NCBI GenBank assembly: GCA_014859895.1
Contig: JACZKS010000090.1
Coordinates: 1 to 64,000, forward strand
DNA from: Rhodospirillales bacterium
GTDB taxonomy: Bacteria > Pseudomonadota > Alphaproteobacteria > Rhodospirillales > Shumkoniaceae
Direction: 5' to 3'
DNA length: 64,000 bases
Numbering within the stretch: the stretch's first letter is position 1; every line of letters begins with the position of its first letter. The position numbers were made by a program, and so were the translations under genes. The notes below the pieces were generated by a model. It did no database searches. It saw nothing but the letters and a program-made list of their open reading frames with translations, and was not told where the DNA came from. Below, one piece after another: positions 1-7,505 of this stretch.

Positions 1-846
1 GGCCACCAGGTGGATTTCAACGCGCTGACCGTCGTGCACCGGCAGAACGCCAGGAAGCCGCGCGAGGTTTACCGCTTCCTCAAAAGCATCGGCGTCGAGT
101 ACATGCAGTTCATCCCCATCGTCGAGCGGACGGCCGATGGCGCCACCCTGGCCGGAGCCCCGCAGATCGACGAGGAAGGCGCCGCCTACCAGGTGACGCC
201 GTGGAGCGTTCTGCCCAAGGACTACGGCACCTTCCTGGCCCGCGTCTTCGACGAGTGGATCAAGGCCGACGTCGGGCGCATCTTCGTGCAGTTCTTCGAC
301 GCCCAGCTCGGCCTGTGGGCGGGCGGGCCCTCCTCGTTGTGCTGGTTCGCCGAAACCTGCGGCCAGGGCCTGGCCATGGAGCACAACGGCGACCTCTATG
401 CCTGCGACCACTACGTCTATCCCGAGTACCGGCTCGGCAACATCATGGAGACGCCGATGGCCGCGTTGGCGGCCTCACCGTCCCAAGAGAGGTTCGGCAA
501 CGACAAGCGCGACACCCTGCCGCGCCAGTGCCGGGAATGCGAATACCGCTTCGCCTGCAACGGCGGCTGTCCCAAACACCGCTTCCTTACCACCAAGGAC
601 GGCGAGCCGGGGCTCAACTATTTCTGCGAATCCTACATGCGGTTCTTCGAACACGCCGCGCCATCCCTGCGGACCATGGCTGGCCTTCTGCACCGCGGCC
701 GCCCGCCCGCGGACATCATGGAGATCGCCCGCCGGCAACGGCAGGCCACCGCCGACGGGACGGCCAAGGTCGGCCGCAACGACCCCTGCCCGTGCGGCAG
801 CGGCAAGAAGTTCAAGGCCTGCTGCGGCAAGAATGCGACGCCCTGA
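1..846 (+). CDS. Anaerobic sulfatase-maturase-like radical SAM/SPASM protein with SEC-C tail (5' truncated)
   Basis: The frame is open from base 1, so the N-terminal radical SAM part with the CxxxCxxC cluster lies outside the window; 281 residues are visible. The visible part has the SPASM cysteines: a Cys in the [19 protein letters not shown] region at about residue 120, then [19 protein letters not shown] and FCESY. Known anSME enzymes oxidise a Cys or Ser of sulfatases to formylglycine using S-adenosylmethionine and Fe-S clusters. The last ~25 residues form a SEC-C zinc motif ([16 protein letters not shown]). No sulfatase gene is visible here; it may lie upstream. The family is fairly sure, but the substrate is inferred. 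Confidence 0.85.
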   Translation, partial: GHQVDFNALTVVHRQNARKPREVYRFLKSIGVEYMQFIPIVERTADGATLAGAPQIDEEGAAYQVTPWSVLPKDYGTFLARVFDEWIKADVGRIFVQFFDAQLGLWAGGPSSLCWFAETCGQGLAMEHNGDLYACDHYVYPEYRLGNIMETPMAALAASPSQERFGNDKRDTLPRQCRECEYRFACNGGCPKHRFLTTKDGEPGLNYFCESYMRFFEHAAPSLRTMAGLLHRGRPPADIMEIARRQRQATADGTAKVGRNDPCPCGSGKKFKACCGKNATP

Positions 847-854
847 AATGCAGG

Positions 855-1631
855 TTACAAGACGGAGATCATCCCGCCATCGACGTAGATGATCTGGCCG
901 TTGACGTAATCGGAGGCCGACGAGGCGAGAAACACCGCGGTGCCGATCAGGTCTTGCGGCAGGCCCCACCGGCGGGCCGGAGTACGGCCCTTCACCCAGC
1001 CGTCGAACTTGGGATCGTCGGCCAGCGGCTGGGTCATTTCGGTCAGCATGTAGCCCGGGCCGATGGCGTTGACCTGAATGCCATGCTCGGCCCATTCGGC
1101 GGTCATCGCCTTGGTCAGCATCTTGATGCCGCCTTTCGCCGTGGTGTAGGGCGCGACGGTGGCGCGGGCCAGCTCGCTGGTTAACGACCCGATATTGATG
1201 ATCTTGCCGCCGCTTCCGCGTTTGATCATGCGCTTGGCGGCCTCGCGGCCGACCAGGAAGGCGCTGGTCAGGTTGGTGTCGATGACCCGCTGCCAGTCGG
1301 CGGCCGCGAGTTCGACCATCGGCTGACGGTGCTGGATGCCGGCGTTGTTGATCAGGATGTCGATGGCCAGGCCGCGCGCGTCAATATCTTCGAACGCGAC
1401 GACGACGCTCGTCTCCTTGCTGACGTCGAAGCAGATTCCCTCGGCATCGAAGCCGTCAGCCCGCAGGCTGTCGACGGCATCTTCCAGTGGGGCCGCGTTC
1501 AGATCGTTGAGCACGACTTTGGCTCCGGCATCGGCGAGGCCGCGGGCGTACCCGTTCCCCAGTCCGCGAGCGGAACCGGTGATCAGGGCGGTCTTGCCGG
1601 TCAGGTCGAATAATTTCTTGGTCATTGACAT
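855..1631 (-). CDS. SDR family oxidoreductase, gluconate 5-dehydrogenase-like
   Basis: A 258-residue classical short-chain dehydrogenase. It has the TGSARGLG cofactor motif near residue 17, NNAG, a catalytic Ser in IGSLTSE and the YTTAK Tyr-Lys pair, and it ends in the VNGQIIYVDGG strand typical of gluconate 5-dehydrogenase/IdnO relatives. It probably interconverts a keto and hydroxy sugar acid with NAD(P). The start is chosen because GAGGAACGTCC precedes the ATG. It lies 9 nt after the enolase-superfamily gene and is the last gene of the TRAP-linked sugar-acid operon. The exact substrate is unknown. Confidence 0.85.
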   Translation of the reverse strand: MSMTKKLFDLTGKTALITGSARGLGNGYARGLADAGAKVVLNDLNAAPLEDAVDSLRADGFDAEGICFDVSKETSVVVAFEDIDARGLAIDILINNAGIQHRQPMVELAAADWQRVIDTNLTSAFLVGREAAKRMIKRGSGGKIINIGSLTSELARATVAPYTTAKGGIKMLTKAMTAEWAEHGIQVNAIGPGYMLTEMTQPLADDPKFDGWVKGRTPARRWGLPQDLIGTAVFLASSASDYVNGQIIYVDGGMISVL

Positions 1632-1640
1632 GGACGTTCC

Positions 1641-2846
1641 TCACAGATCAGTGCGCCGGACGATCAGATCCGGGCGTTCGAAGAAACCGGGTTGCAGGTC
1701 GGTCCCGAGACCCGGTCCCTCCATCGGAAGGGCGTACCCGTCCTTGATGGTCGGAAGCTCGGTCACGAGTTTCGTGTACCAGCCGGTATAGAAGGCGCGG
1801 ACCGTCTCCTGGATGAGGGTGTTGGGCTGGCTCAGCGAGGCGTGAACCGCCGCCACCAGCCCGATCGGCCCGGTGCAGTCGTGCGGCGCGAAGGGCTTGT
1901 GATGGACGTCGGCGAGCGCGGCGATCTTGCGCGCCTCGGTCAGGCCGCCGGTCCAGCAGATGTCGACCATGACGATGTCCATGGCGTCGTGGTTCAACAT
2001 CTCCTTGTAAGGAAAAGCTGACCCCATTGTCTCGCTGGCGCAGACGCGGAACGGCGTTGCGCGGGCGTAGTCGGCCAGCGCCTGTGGCGAGTTCATGCGG
2101 ATCGGGTCTTCAAGCCAGTACGGATCATAGGGGGCCAACGCGCGGGCGATCTGTTTGGCGGTCGGCAGATCCCACAGGCAGTGGAGCTCGACCATGATGT
2201 CCATCTTGTCGCCGACGGCCTTGCGGATCTGCTCGAACGGCCATAGCGCCTTCTTCAAATCCGCAGCCGAAATATAGCGGCCTCCGCTGGCCTGGGCGGC
2301 GGGATCGAACGGCCAGATCTTCATGCCCGTGATGCCCTGAGCGAGAAGGCTTTCCGCGAGTTCCGCTGGCCGTTCCAGGAACGCCTTGAGGTCCTCGTAG
2401 GGACCGTCCTGGCCGAAGTTCCAGGTGTCAACGGGCCGGATATTGGGCGAACTCACGTACTGGTATCCGGCGCAGGTGTTGTAGATGCGGATCTTGTCGC
2501 GGCACAGACCACCAAGCAGCTGATGGATCGGCTGGTTGCAGACCTTGCCGAACAGGTCCCAAAGGGCGATGTCGATGGCCGAGGCGGCACGATATTCGAC
2601 CCCCGTCGAGGACTGGGCCATGGGCAGATTGACCATATCGCGATTCAACGCCTCGATCCGCAGCGGGTCCTTGCCGAGAAGACGACCGGCGAGGGTCGCG
2701 TGAATGTGGGCGGCGACGGCTTCGGCCCCGTAGAAGGTCTCCCCGAGCCCGACGATCCCTTCGTCGGTATGCACGCGGATCCAGAGGACGTTCGAGAACT
2801 CGGCGGTTCGTAGGGTTTCAAGCGCGGTGATTTTCATCGATTTCAT
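1641..2846 (-). CDS. Mandelate racemase/muconate lactonizing enzyme family (enolase superfamily) sugar-acid dehydratase
   Basis: About 401 residues. The N-terminal capping domain (MKITALETL) is followed by a TIM barrel with GMKIWPFD on the second strand, metal-ligand regions VELHCLW, WLEDP and ASETM, and a catalytic-type APHDCTGPIG motif. These are the acid/base and Mg2+ sites of the MR subgroup, whose members dehydrate or epimerise sugar acids. An upstream in-frame start at 2921 would run into the TRAP gene; the Met at 2846 is favoured. It sits between a TRAP transporter and an SDR, so the likely job is dehydration of an imported sugar acid. The second-strand motif has only one Lys, so mandelate racemase chemistry itself is unlikely. 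Confidence 0.85.
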   Translation of the reverse strand: MKSMKITALETLRTAEFSNVLWIRVHTDEGIVGLGETFYGAEAVAAHIHATLAGRLLGKDPLRIEALNRDMVNLPMAQSSTGVEYRAASAIDIALWDLFGKVCNQPIHQLLGGLCRDKIRIYNTCAGYQYVSSPNIRPVDTWNFGQDGPYEDLKAFLERPAELAESLLAQGITGMKIWPFDPAAQASGGRYISAADLKKALWPFEQIRKAVGDKMDIMVELHCLWDLPTAKQIARALAPYDPYWLEDPIRMNSPQALADYARATPFRVCASETMGSAFPYKEMLNHDAMDIVMVDICWTGGLTEARKIAALADVHHKPFAPHDCTGPIGLVAAVHASLSQPNTLIQETVRAFYTGWYTKLVTELPTIKDGYALPMEGPGLGTDLQPGFFERPDLIVRRTDL

Positions 2847-2884
2847 GTCTTTCGATTCCAGGAAACGACATCGGCTGCGCGGCC

Positions 2885-4747
2885 TCAGTTCATGAGGGAC
2901 CACAGCCCCGTGCTGATCCATTCGTTATAGATGATCAGAACCACGCCGATCAGGCTCGCCACGAGGAATGGAACAACCTCGACGAAGACCCTCCCCGGCT
3001 GAATCCGCGCGATGGAGGCTGAAATGTAGACCAGGATTCCCACCGGCGGCGTGATATTGCCCATGACGGCGCCAAGAATGACGACGATGCCGAACAGGGT
3101 GGGGTCGACGGCGAAGGTCTTGGCCAGGGGCAGGAACAGCGGAACGGCGATCAGGATGGTCACCGATACCTCAAGAAAGGTGCCAAGCGCCACCATGCAG
3201 GCGACGACGACCAGCAGGAATGCGGACGGTCCGATGTCGAGGGAGCTTGCCCATCCGACGATCTGCTGGGGCACCTGGTCGGCGATCATGACCCAGGCGA
3301 AGGGTGAAGCGACGGCGATCAGGAGCCCGATCAGGCCGGTGTCGACGGCGCTGTCCACCATCGTCGTATAAAGATCCCGCCAACCATAGGCGCGATAGAT
3401 TCCGGCCCCCACGATCACCGCCCACACCATGCCCAGCACCCCTGCCTCGGTCGCGGTGACGATACCGAAGCGAATGCCGCCAATGATCCAGATGATCAGC
3501 AGCAACGCCGGAAAGGCCTGGGCAAAAGCCACCAGGCGCTGTCTCGCCGTCGATTTCTGCGTTCCCGCCTCGTAATTGCGTTGCCTGGAGATGATGTGGG
3601 CGGCGATGATCATCAACACGGCCATCAGGATGCCCGGCCCCACTCCACCGACGAACAGGCGGGCGATGGAGGCGTCGGCTACCGAGGCGAAAACCAGCAT
3701 GGTGATGGCCGGCGGCACGATGTTGGGAAGAATGGCCGAACTGGCCGTCACCGCGCAGGAGAAGGCGGGATCGTAGCCGCGCTTGATCATTTCGGGAACG
3801 ATGATCTTGGTGGTGCTGGCAGCGTCGGCGCCGGACGAGCCGGAAATCCCGCCCATCAGCAGACTGTTGAGGATGTTGACCTTGGCCATGCCGCCGCGAA
3901 AGTGGCTGACCAGCGTCGCCGCGAAATCCATCATCCGGCCGGACAGTCCTCCGATGTTCATCAGGTAGCCGGCGGAAAGAAAGAAGGGAATGGCCAGAAG
4001 GATGAACTTGCCGCCGCCCGCGACCATGTTCTGCACGACGGCCGGCGGCGGCAACAAATCGGCGCTGGATGTCGCCGTAAAGGCGGAAAGGACCATGGCG
4101 AAGGCGATCGGTACGCCGAGCAAGACACATCCCACGAAAATCATCGCCATTAGAAGGCTCGGCTGCATGCCCAACTGCGGCATCTCCTCGCCGCGTCCCA
4201 GCAGCAGCCATATCGTTAATCCGGCAAGAACGGCGCAAAGCCGAATCAGGAAGTCGCGCCGATCGGCGACGTCCTTGCCCAGAATGAAGATGAAACTGAC
4301 GGCGCAGACAACCGGCAGCGGCGCCACCCGGACGGCGTTCGGCAGATCGAGCGTAACGCTGACGCCCCCGATCAGCCGCGAAAGGTCCCATCCCGCCGAC
4401 AGGAGGAGAAAAGTCGTCAGGCTGACGATGGTGAGAATGGCAAAGTTCTGAACGGTTTGCCAACGTGGCGGCAGCAGGCGGGAAAACAGGTTGATGGCGA
4501 TATGGCGTCCGCCACTGTGGCCGTTGATGATCCCCATGCAGATCAGCCAGAAAAGCACCCAGACAGCGAACTCCTCGGTCCAGCTCAAAGCCGCGTTGAA
4601 GATATAGCGCGAGATGACCCCCGCCAGGACGGCCACAGTGATCGCCATCAGAAGTCCGAACGACAGAAACCGGCACCCCCGTTCGGTCAGAGCGACGATT
4701 TTGGCTGCAAATGCCATGGTGCCGGCCGTGTTGGTTGAGGATTTCAA
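2885..4747 (-). CDS. TRAP transporter fused permease (DctQ-DctM fusion)
   Basis: A 620-residue inner-membrane protein. Residues ~1-180 are a four-helix DctQ-type small subunit (with ALSWTEEFAVWVLFW); the rest is a DctM-type large subunit with PIAFAM, GGISGSSGADA and NITPPVGIL signatures. TRAP transporters use the ion gradient with a periplasmic binding protein to import carboxylates. The frame starts at a TTG preceded by AAAGGGA; an alternative ATG at 4717 lacks a ribosome site. The binding-protein gene is just upstream in the operon, separated by a strong hairpin. Fused QM subunits are common; the substrate is probably the sugar acid handled by the two downstream enzymes. Confidence 0.9.
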   Translation of the reverse strand: MKSSTNTAGTMAFAAKIVALTERGCRFLSFGLLMAITVAVLAGVISRYIFNAALSWTEEFAVWVLFWLICMGIINGHSGGRHIAINLFSRLLPPRWQTVQNFAILTIVSLTTFLLLSAGWDLSRLIGGVSVTLDLPNAVRVAPLPVVCAVSFIFILGKDVADRRDFLIRLCAVLAGLTIWLLLGRGEEMPQLGMQPSLLMAMIFVGCVLLGVPIAFAMVLSAFTATSSADLLPPPAVVQNMVAGGGKFILLAIPFFLSAGYLMNIGGLSGRMMDFAATLVSHFRGGMAKVNILNSLLMGGISGSSGADAASTTKIIVPEMIKRGYDPAFSCAVTASSAILPNIVPPAITMLVFASVADASIARLFVGGVGPGILMAVLMIIAAHIISRQRNYEAGTQKSTARQRLVAFAQAFPALLLIIWIIGGIRFGIVTATEAGVLGMVWAVIVGAGIYRAYGWRDLYTTMVDSAVDTGLIGLLIAVASPFAWVMIADQVPQQIVGWASSLDIGPSAFLLVVVACMVALGTFLEVSVTILIAVPLFLPLAKTFAVDPTLFGIVVILGAVMGNITPPVGILVYISASIARIQPGRVFVEVVPFLVASLIGVVLIIYNEWISTGLWSLMN

Positions 4748-4772
4748 GGAGCATCCCTTTCGTCGGAAAGGG

Positions 4773-4807
4773 CTCCCGCCTCTCGCATTGGTCGCGAAAG
4801 GCGGGAG
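4773..4807 (-). other. Intercistronic hairpin between TRAP binding-protein and permease genes
   Basis: The arms CTCCCGCCT and AGGCGGGAG pair perfectly over 9 bp, and the loop can pair further through TCGC/GCGA. It lies in the 91-nt gap between dctP-like and dctQM-like genes and has no U-tract. Such hairpins usually protect the upstream binding-protein mRNA or lower permease expression; that role is inferred. Confidence 0.6.
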
Positions 4808-4838
4808 GATGCTTCGGCGTCGTTGGTTTGCCAGGCTA

Positions 4839-5831
4839 TTACATGGCGCCGATGGCTTTGATCATTTCGGTGCCACCGGGAATCTTCTTGCCATACTCGT
4901 CCCAGATCGGGGCCATTTTGGCCTGCCAGGGACCCTTGTCATCGATGGAGATGAGCGTCGCACCCATCTCCTTCGTCTTGGCCAGCGAAGCCGCGTCCTG
5001 CTCGGCCAGCAGTTTATGGATCTCGGGTACGATCTCGCGCGCGGTGTCGACAACAACCTTCTGGTCGGCCGCCGGCAGCTTTTTGAACCACTGATCGCCC
5101 GCCACCCAGGCCGCCACGGCGTAGACATGGCTGAGGTTCGTATAGTAGGGCGCGACCTCGAAGAACTTGAAGGTCAGGTAATTGGTTGGTGTGTTGTCGA
5201 AGAAGTCGACCACCCTGGTCTGCAGCGAGGTATAGATTTCGGGCGCCGGAATCGGCACCGGATTTGTACCCATCGCCTTCCACAACGCGATGTGCAGCGG
5301 GCTCTGGATGACCCGCATCTTCTTGCCGGCCACATCCTCCACCTTGCGAATCGGGAAGGTGCTCATCGGTTGGCGGGCGCCGTTGATGGTGAAGGCCAGC
5401 AGACGGAAGCCCTGGGCCTCGAACTTCGGAGCCAGTTGGTCGGCCAGCCATGCCGTGGCCTTGGCCGCGTGCGCGTCGTCGCGCAACAGGAACGGAAGGT
5501 CGAGGATCTGCACTTCGGGAACCCAGGACGCCAGCACGGAGGTCGTAATGGAACCCATTTCAATGGAGCCAAGCCGCATCCCGTCGGCCGTTTCCATTTC
5601 ACCACCCAGCTGGCTGCTGGGGAAGACGGCGATGTCGACGCCGCCCTTCGTCCGTTCCTTCACCAGCTTGCCGAACTTCTCGAACGAAACGACTTTGGGA
5701 TGCCCCGGCTGGACGTCGGTCGAGAACTTGCCCTTGTGAACATCCGCGGCATGTGCCGACATGGCGAAACCACCCACCGCCATGACCGTCACCGTCCGTT
5801 TGGCCACGCGGGCCCATAACGCCTTATTCAT
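4839..5831 (-). CDS. TRAP transporter substrate-binding protein (DctP family)
   Basis: About 330 residues with a Sec signal peptide ending at SAHA. The body has DctP features: TADGMRLGSIEMGS, LPFLLRD, MRVIQSP and the EIYTSLQTRVVDFFDN region that contacts the ligand. It binds the substrate in the periplasm for the fused permease downstream. The longer frame to 5924 is rejected because AGGAGGAAGGCT sits directly before the ATG at 5831. It is expressed from the same minus-strand unit and is followed by a hairpin that may favour its higher expression. The ligand is probably a sugar acid, from gene context only. Confidence 0.9.
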   Translation of the reverse strand: MNKALWARVAKRTVTVMAVGGFAMSAHAADVHKGKFSTDVQPGHPKVVSFEKFGKLVKERTKGGVDIAVFPSSQLGGEMETADGMRLGSIEMGSITTSVLASWVPEVQILDLPFLLRDDAHAAKATAWLADQLAPKFEAQGFRLLAFTINGARQPMSTFPIRKVEDVAGKKMRVIQSPLHIALWKAMGTNPVPIPAPEIYTSLQTRVVDFFDNTPTNYLTFKFFEVAPYYTNLSHVYAVAAWVAGDQWFKKLPAADQKVVVDTAREIVPEIHKLLAEQDAASLAKTKEMGATLISIDDKGPWQAKMAPIWDEYGKKIPGGTEMIKAIGAM

Positions 5832-5920
5832 AGCCTTCCTCCTTCTTGTTTCTGTGGGTTCAGGATGCGTCCTGCCCGCCGATCGTACCCTCGGATGACG
5901 CAGGACAAGAGTTTCCGGGA

Positions 5921-6682
5921 TCAATCAAACCGTCGGCGTGCGGAGGAAGCCATCTCGCGAAAAGCGGGCCATTCCTTTTCGATATCCTCGGCACCCCGGC
6001 CGATGACCTTGTGCATGGCCAGGATCGCACTGCGGGAATCACCATCCGTAATGGCCCGTAGGACGGCCTTGTGAACGGGCAATGATTTCTTCGTTTTCTC
6101 CAATGATCGGATGAACCGCCGGAAACTGGATCCCAACATGTTCTCGATCACCGGGCGAAGGGTGCTGACGACCAGGTCGTTGCCCGAGGCCTCGATGACG
6201 GAAAGGTGGAAACGGATATCGGCGCCGATGTGCTCGTCGATGGTGGTTGCCGCCTCCATGTCCGCATAGGACTCGGTCATGACGGCGATATCGGTTTCCG
6301 AGGCCCGCTCGGCCGCCAGCCCGGCAGCCATCGGCTCGATCATGTTGCGCAGTTCCGCCAGGTCTTGCACGAGCTTGATGTCCGGCTCGGATTCCATGCG
6401 CCATTTCAGAAGAACCGAATCGGACAGCTCCCATTGCGCAGGATTGCAGACGCGGGTTCCGATCCGCGGCCGCACCTGCACAAGGCCTTTGGTGGCGATG
6501 ACGCGGATGGCTTCGCGGATGACGGTGCGGCTGACGTCGAACTGTTGGCAAAGCGCGTCTTCGTTGGGAAGAACCGTTCCCGGCTCGATCTCCCGGCGAA
6601 TGATCCGAAGGCTGAGGGTCCGCGCGACCTGCTCGTGGAGGGGGGATCGCCTTACCGGATTTGCCAAACGCGCGACTGCCAT
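5921..6682 (-). CDS. GntR family transcriptional regulator, FCD (FadR-type) subfamily
   Basis: About 253 residues. An N-terminal winged helix (EPGTVLPNEDALCQQFDVSRTV then IREAIRVI) is followed by an all-helical FCD ligand domain with the typical metal-site spread of His/Asp residues (DIRFHLSVIEASGN). The ATG at 6682 has GGCGGGGAG upstream; a longer frame from 6748 would start inside a perfect palindrome that looks like its own operator. It is the first gene of the sugar-acid TRAP operon and probably represses it until a catabolic intermediate binds. Confidence 0.88.
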   Translation of the reverse strand: MAVARLANPVRRSPLHEQVARTLSLRIIRREIEPGTVLPNEDALCQQFDVSRTVIREAIRVIATKGLVQVRPRIGTRVCNPAQWELSDSVLLKWRMESEPDIKLVQDLAELRNMIEPMAAGLAAERASETDIAVMTESYADMEAATTIDEHIGADIRFHLSVIEASGNDLVVSTLRPVIENMLGSSFRRFIRSLEKTKKSLPVHKAVLRAITDGDSRSAILAMHKVIGRGAEDIEKEWPAFREMASSARRRFD

Positions 6683-6740
6683 CTGAAACTCCCCGCCTTT
6701 TTCGCCATTCGATATCGTGCATCCGAGCAAGGCGAACTGT

Positions 6741-6759
6741 TCATTCATAATATGAATGA
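6741..6759. promoter_or_regulatory. 19-bp perfect palindrome, probable GntR operator
   Basis: TCATTCATA-A-TATGAATGA is perfectly symmetric about one base. It lies 59 bp upstream of the GntR start in a short AT-rich island that also holds TATATTAT, a likely promoter. Autoregulation is inferred. Confidence 0.6.
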
Positions 6760-6855
6760 TTTTATATTATGATATTTTGGCGGAGTCAAACGAGAGGAAT
6801 CGCAGGCGACATCCCTGCCCTGCGCGGGTCGCCGGTTCTTGCAAAAGGAAAGACG

Positions 6856-6880
6856 CGGCGCGCTTTCAGCCCGCGCGCCG
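6856..6880 (-). terminator. Probable terminator of the ydbH-ynbE-ydbL unit
   Basis: An 8-bp GC stem (CGGCGCGC with GCGCGCCG) lies 9 nt beyond the ydbL stop on the minus strand. The minus-strand sequence after it is T-rich (CTTTCCTTTTGC). Confidence 0.5.
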
Positions 6881-6888
6881 ACGGGGTG

Positions 6889-7236
6889 TCACTTCCGCAG
6901 GTAACCGCCGTCGGGTTTCCTGAAATAGGTGCCAGCCGGGGCTTTGCCCGCCACCTCCAGGGCATAGATCTTGCCGACTTCCTCGACCGGCACGTTCTGG
7001 CTGGCTGCCCGCTGACGGTAGATCTCGAGCCGTTTGGCGTTGACCTCTTTGACCAGGCGCTCGGCGTCGGCCGAGGTCTGGCCGGAGCGCACCTCCACCA
7101 GCCCGTCGTATCGCTCGGCAATGATCCCCTGGGCTCGATACTCGTCCAGCGAGGCGGCGCCGGCCTGCGGAACCGCGACGACAAGCACCCATGCCGAAAG
7201 GAGTGCACCCAATACCAGTCTTGCCGCGCCAGCCAT
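6889..7236 (-). CDS. ydbL: YdbL family (DUF1318) periplasmic protein
   Basis: About 115 residues with a signal peptide ending near PQAGAA. The mature part has the DUF1318 pattern: Arg at YRAQGIIAERYDGLVEVR, VNAKRLEIYRQRA and AGKAPAGTYF near the end. In E. coli YdbL is encoded with YdbH and YnbE and is thought to modulate that lipid-transport bridge. The start is chosen by AGAGGA six bases before the ATG; it lies 10 nt after ynbE. The gene order matches the enterobacterial operon, which strongly supports the assignment. Confidence 0.87.
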   Translation of the reverse strand: MAGAARLVLGALLSAWVLVVAVPQAGAASLDEYRAQGIIAERYDGLVEVRSGQTSADAERLVKEVNAKRLEIYRQRAASQNVPVEEVGKIYALEVAGKAPAGTYFRKPDGGYLRK

Positions 7237-7246
7237 GTTCATTCCT

Positions 7247-7480
7247 CTAAAAAATGTCATCGTTCTTGCGGATATCGTCTGCCGCCTGCCGCTCCAGCTT
7301 GACCCGCACCTCGGCGTCGACCTTCACGTTCAGATTGATGGTGATCGGTTCCGAAGGCGGCTGGATGCGCACCGTCGGCTCGCAGGCCGCGAGCATGACG
7401 AGGGCGAGCAGCGCCACGCCCAGCATGGGCCGTGGCGCGCCTTGAGCAAAGGTCGAAACAAACTGCATCTGGATTGCCAT
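7247..7480 (-). CDS. ynbE: YnbE-like outer-membrane lipoprotein
   Basis: About 77 residues with a lipobox LVMLAAC, so the mature protein is a lipid-anchored ~45-residue peptide (CEPTVRIQPPSEP then ITINLNVKVDAEVRVKLE). The short beta-prone ITINLNVKVDAEV stretch is the hallmark of YnbE, which in E. coli caps the C-terminus of the YdbH bridge at the outer membrane. Start choice is uncertain: TTG 7486, ATG 7480 and ATG 7426 are in frame, without a clear ribosome site. The neighbours ydbH and ydbL make the identification firm. Confidence 0.85.
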   Translation of the reverse strand: MAIQMQFVSTFAQGAPRPMLGVALLALVMLAACEPTVRIQPPSEPITINLNVKVDAEVRVKLERQAADDIRKNDDIF

Positions 7481-7505
7481 GATCAAAGGTTAAGGGGCAC
7501 GTCTA

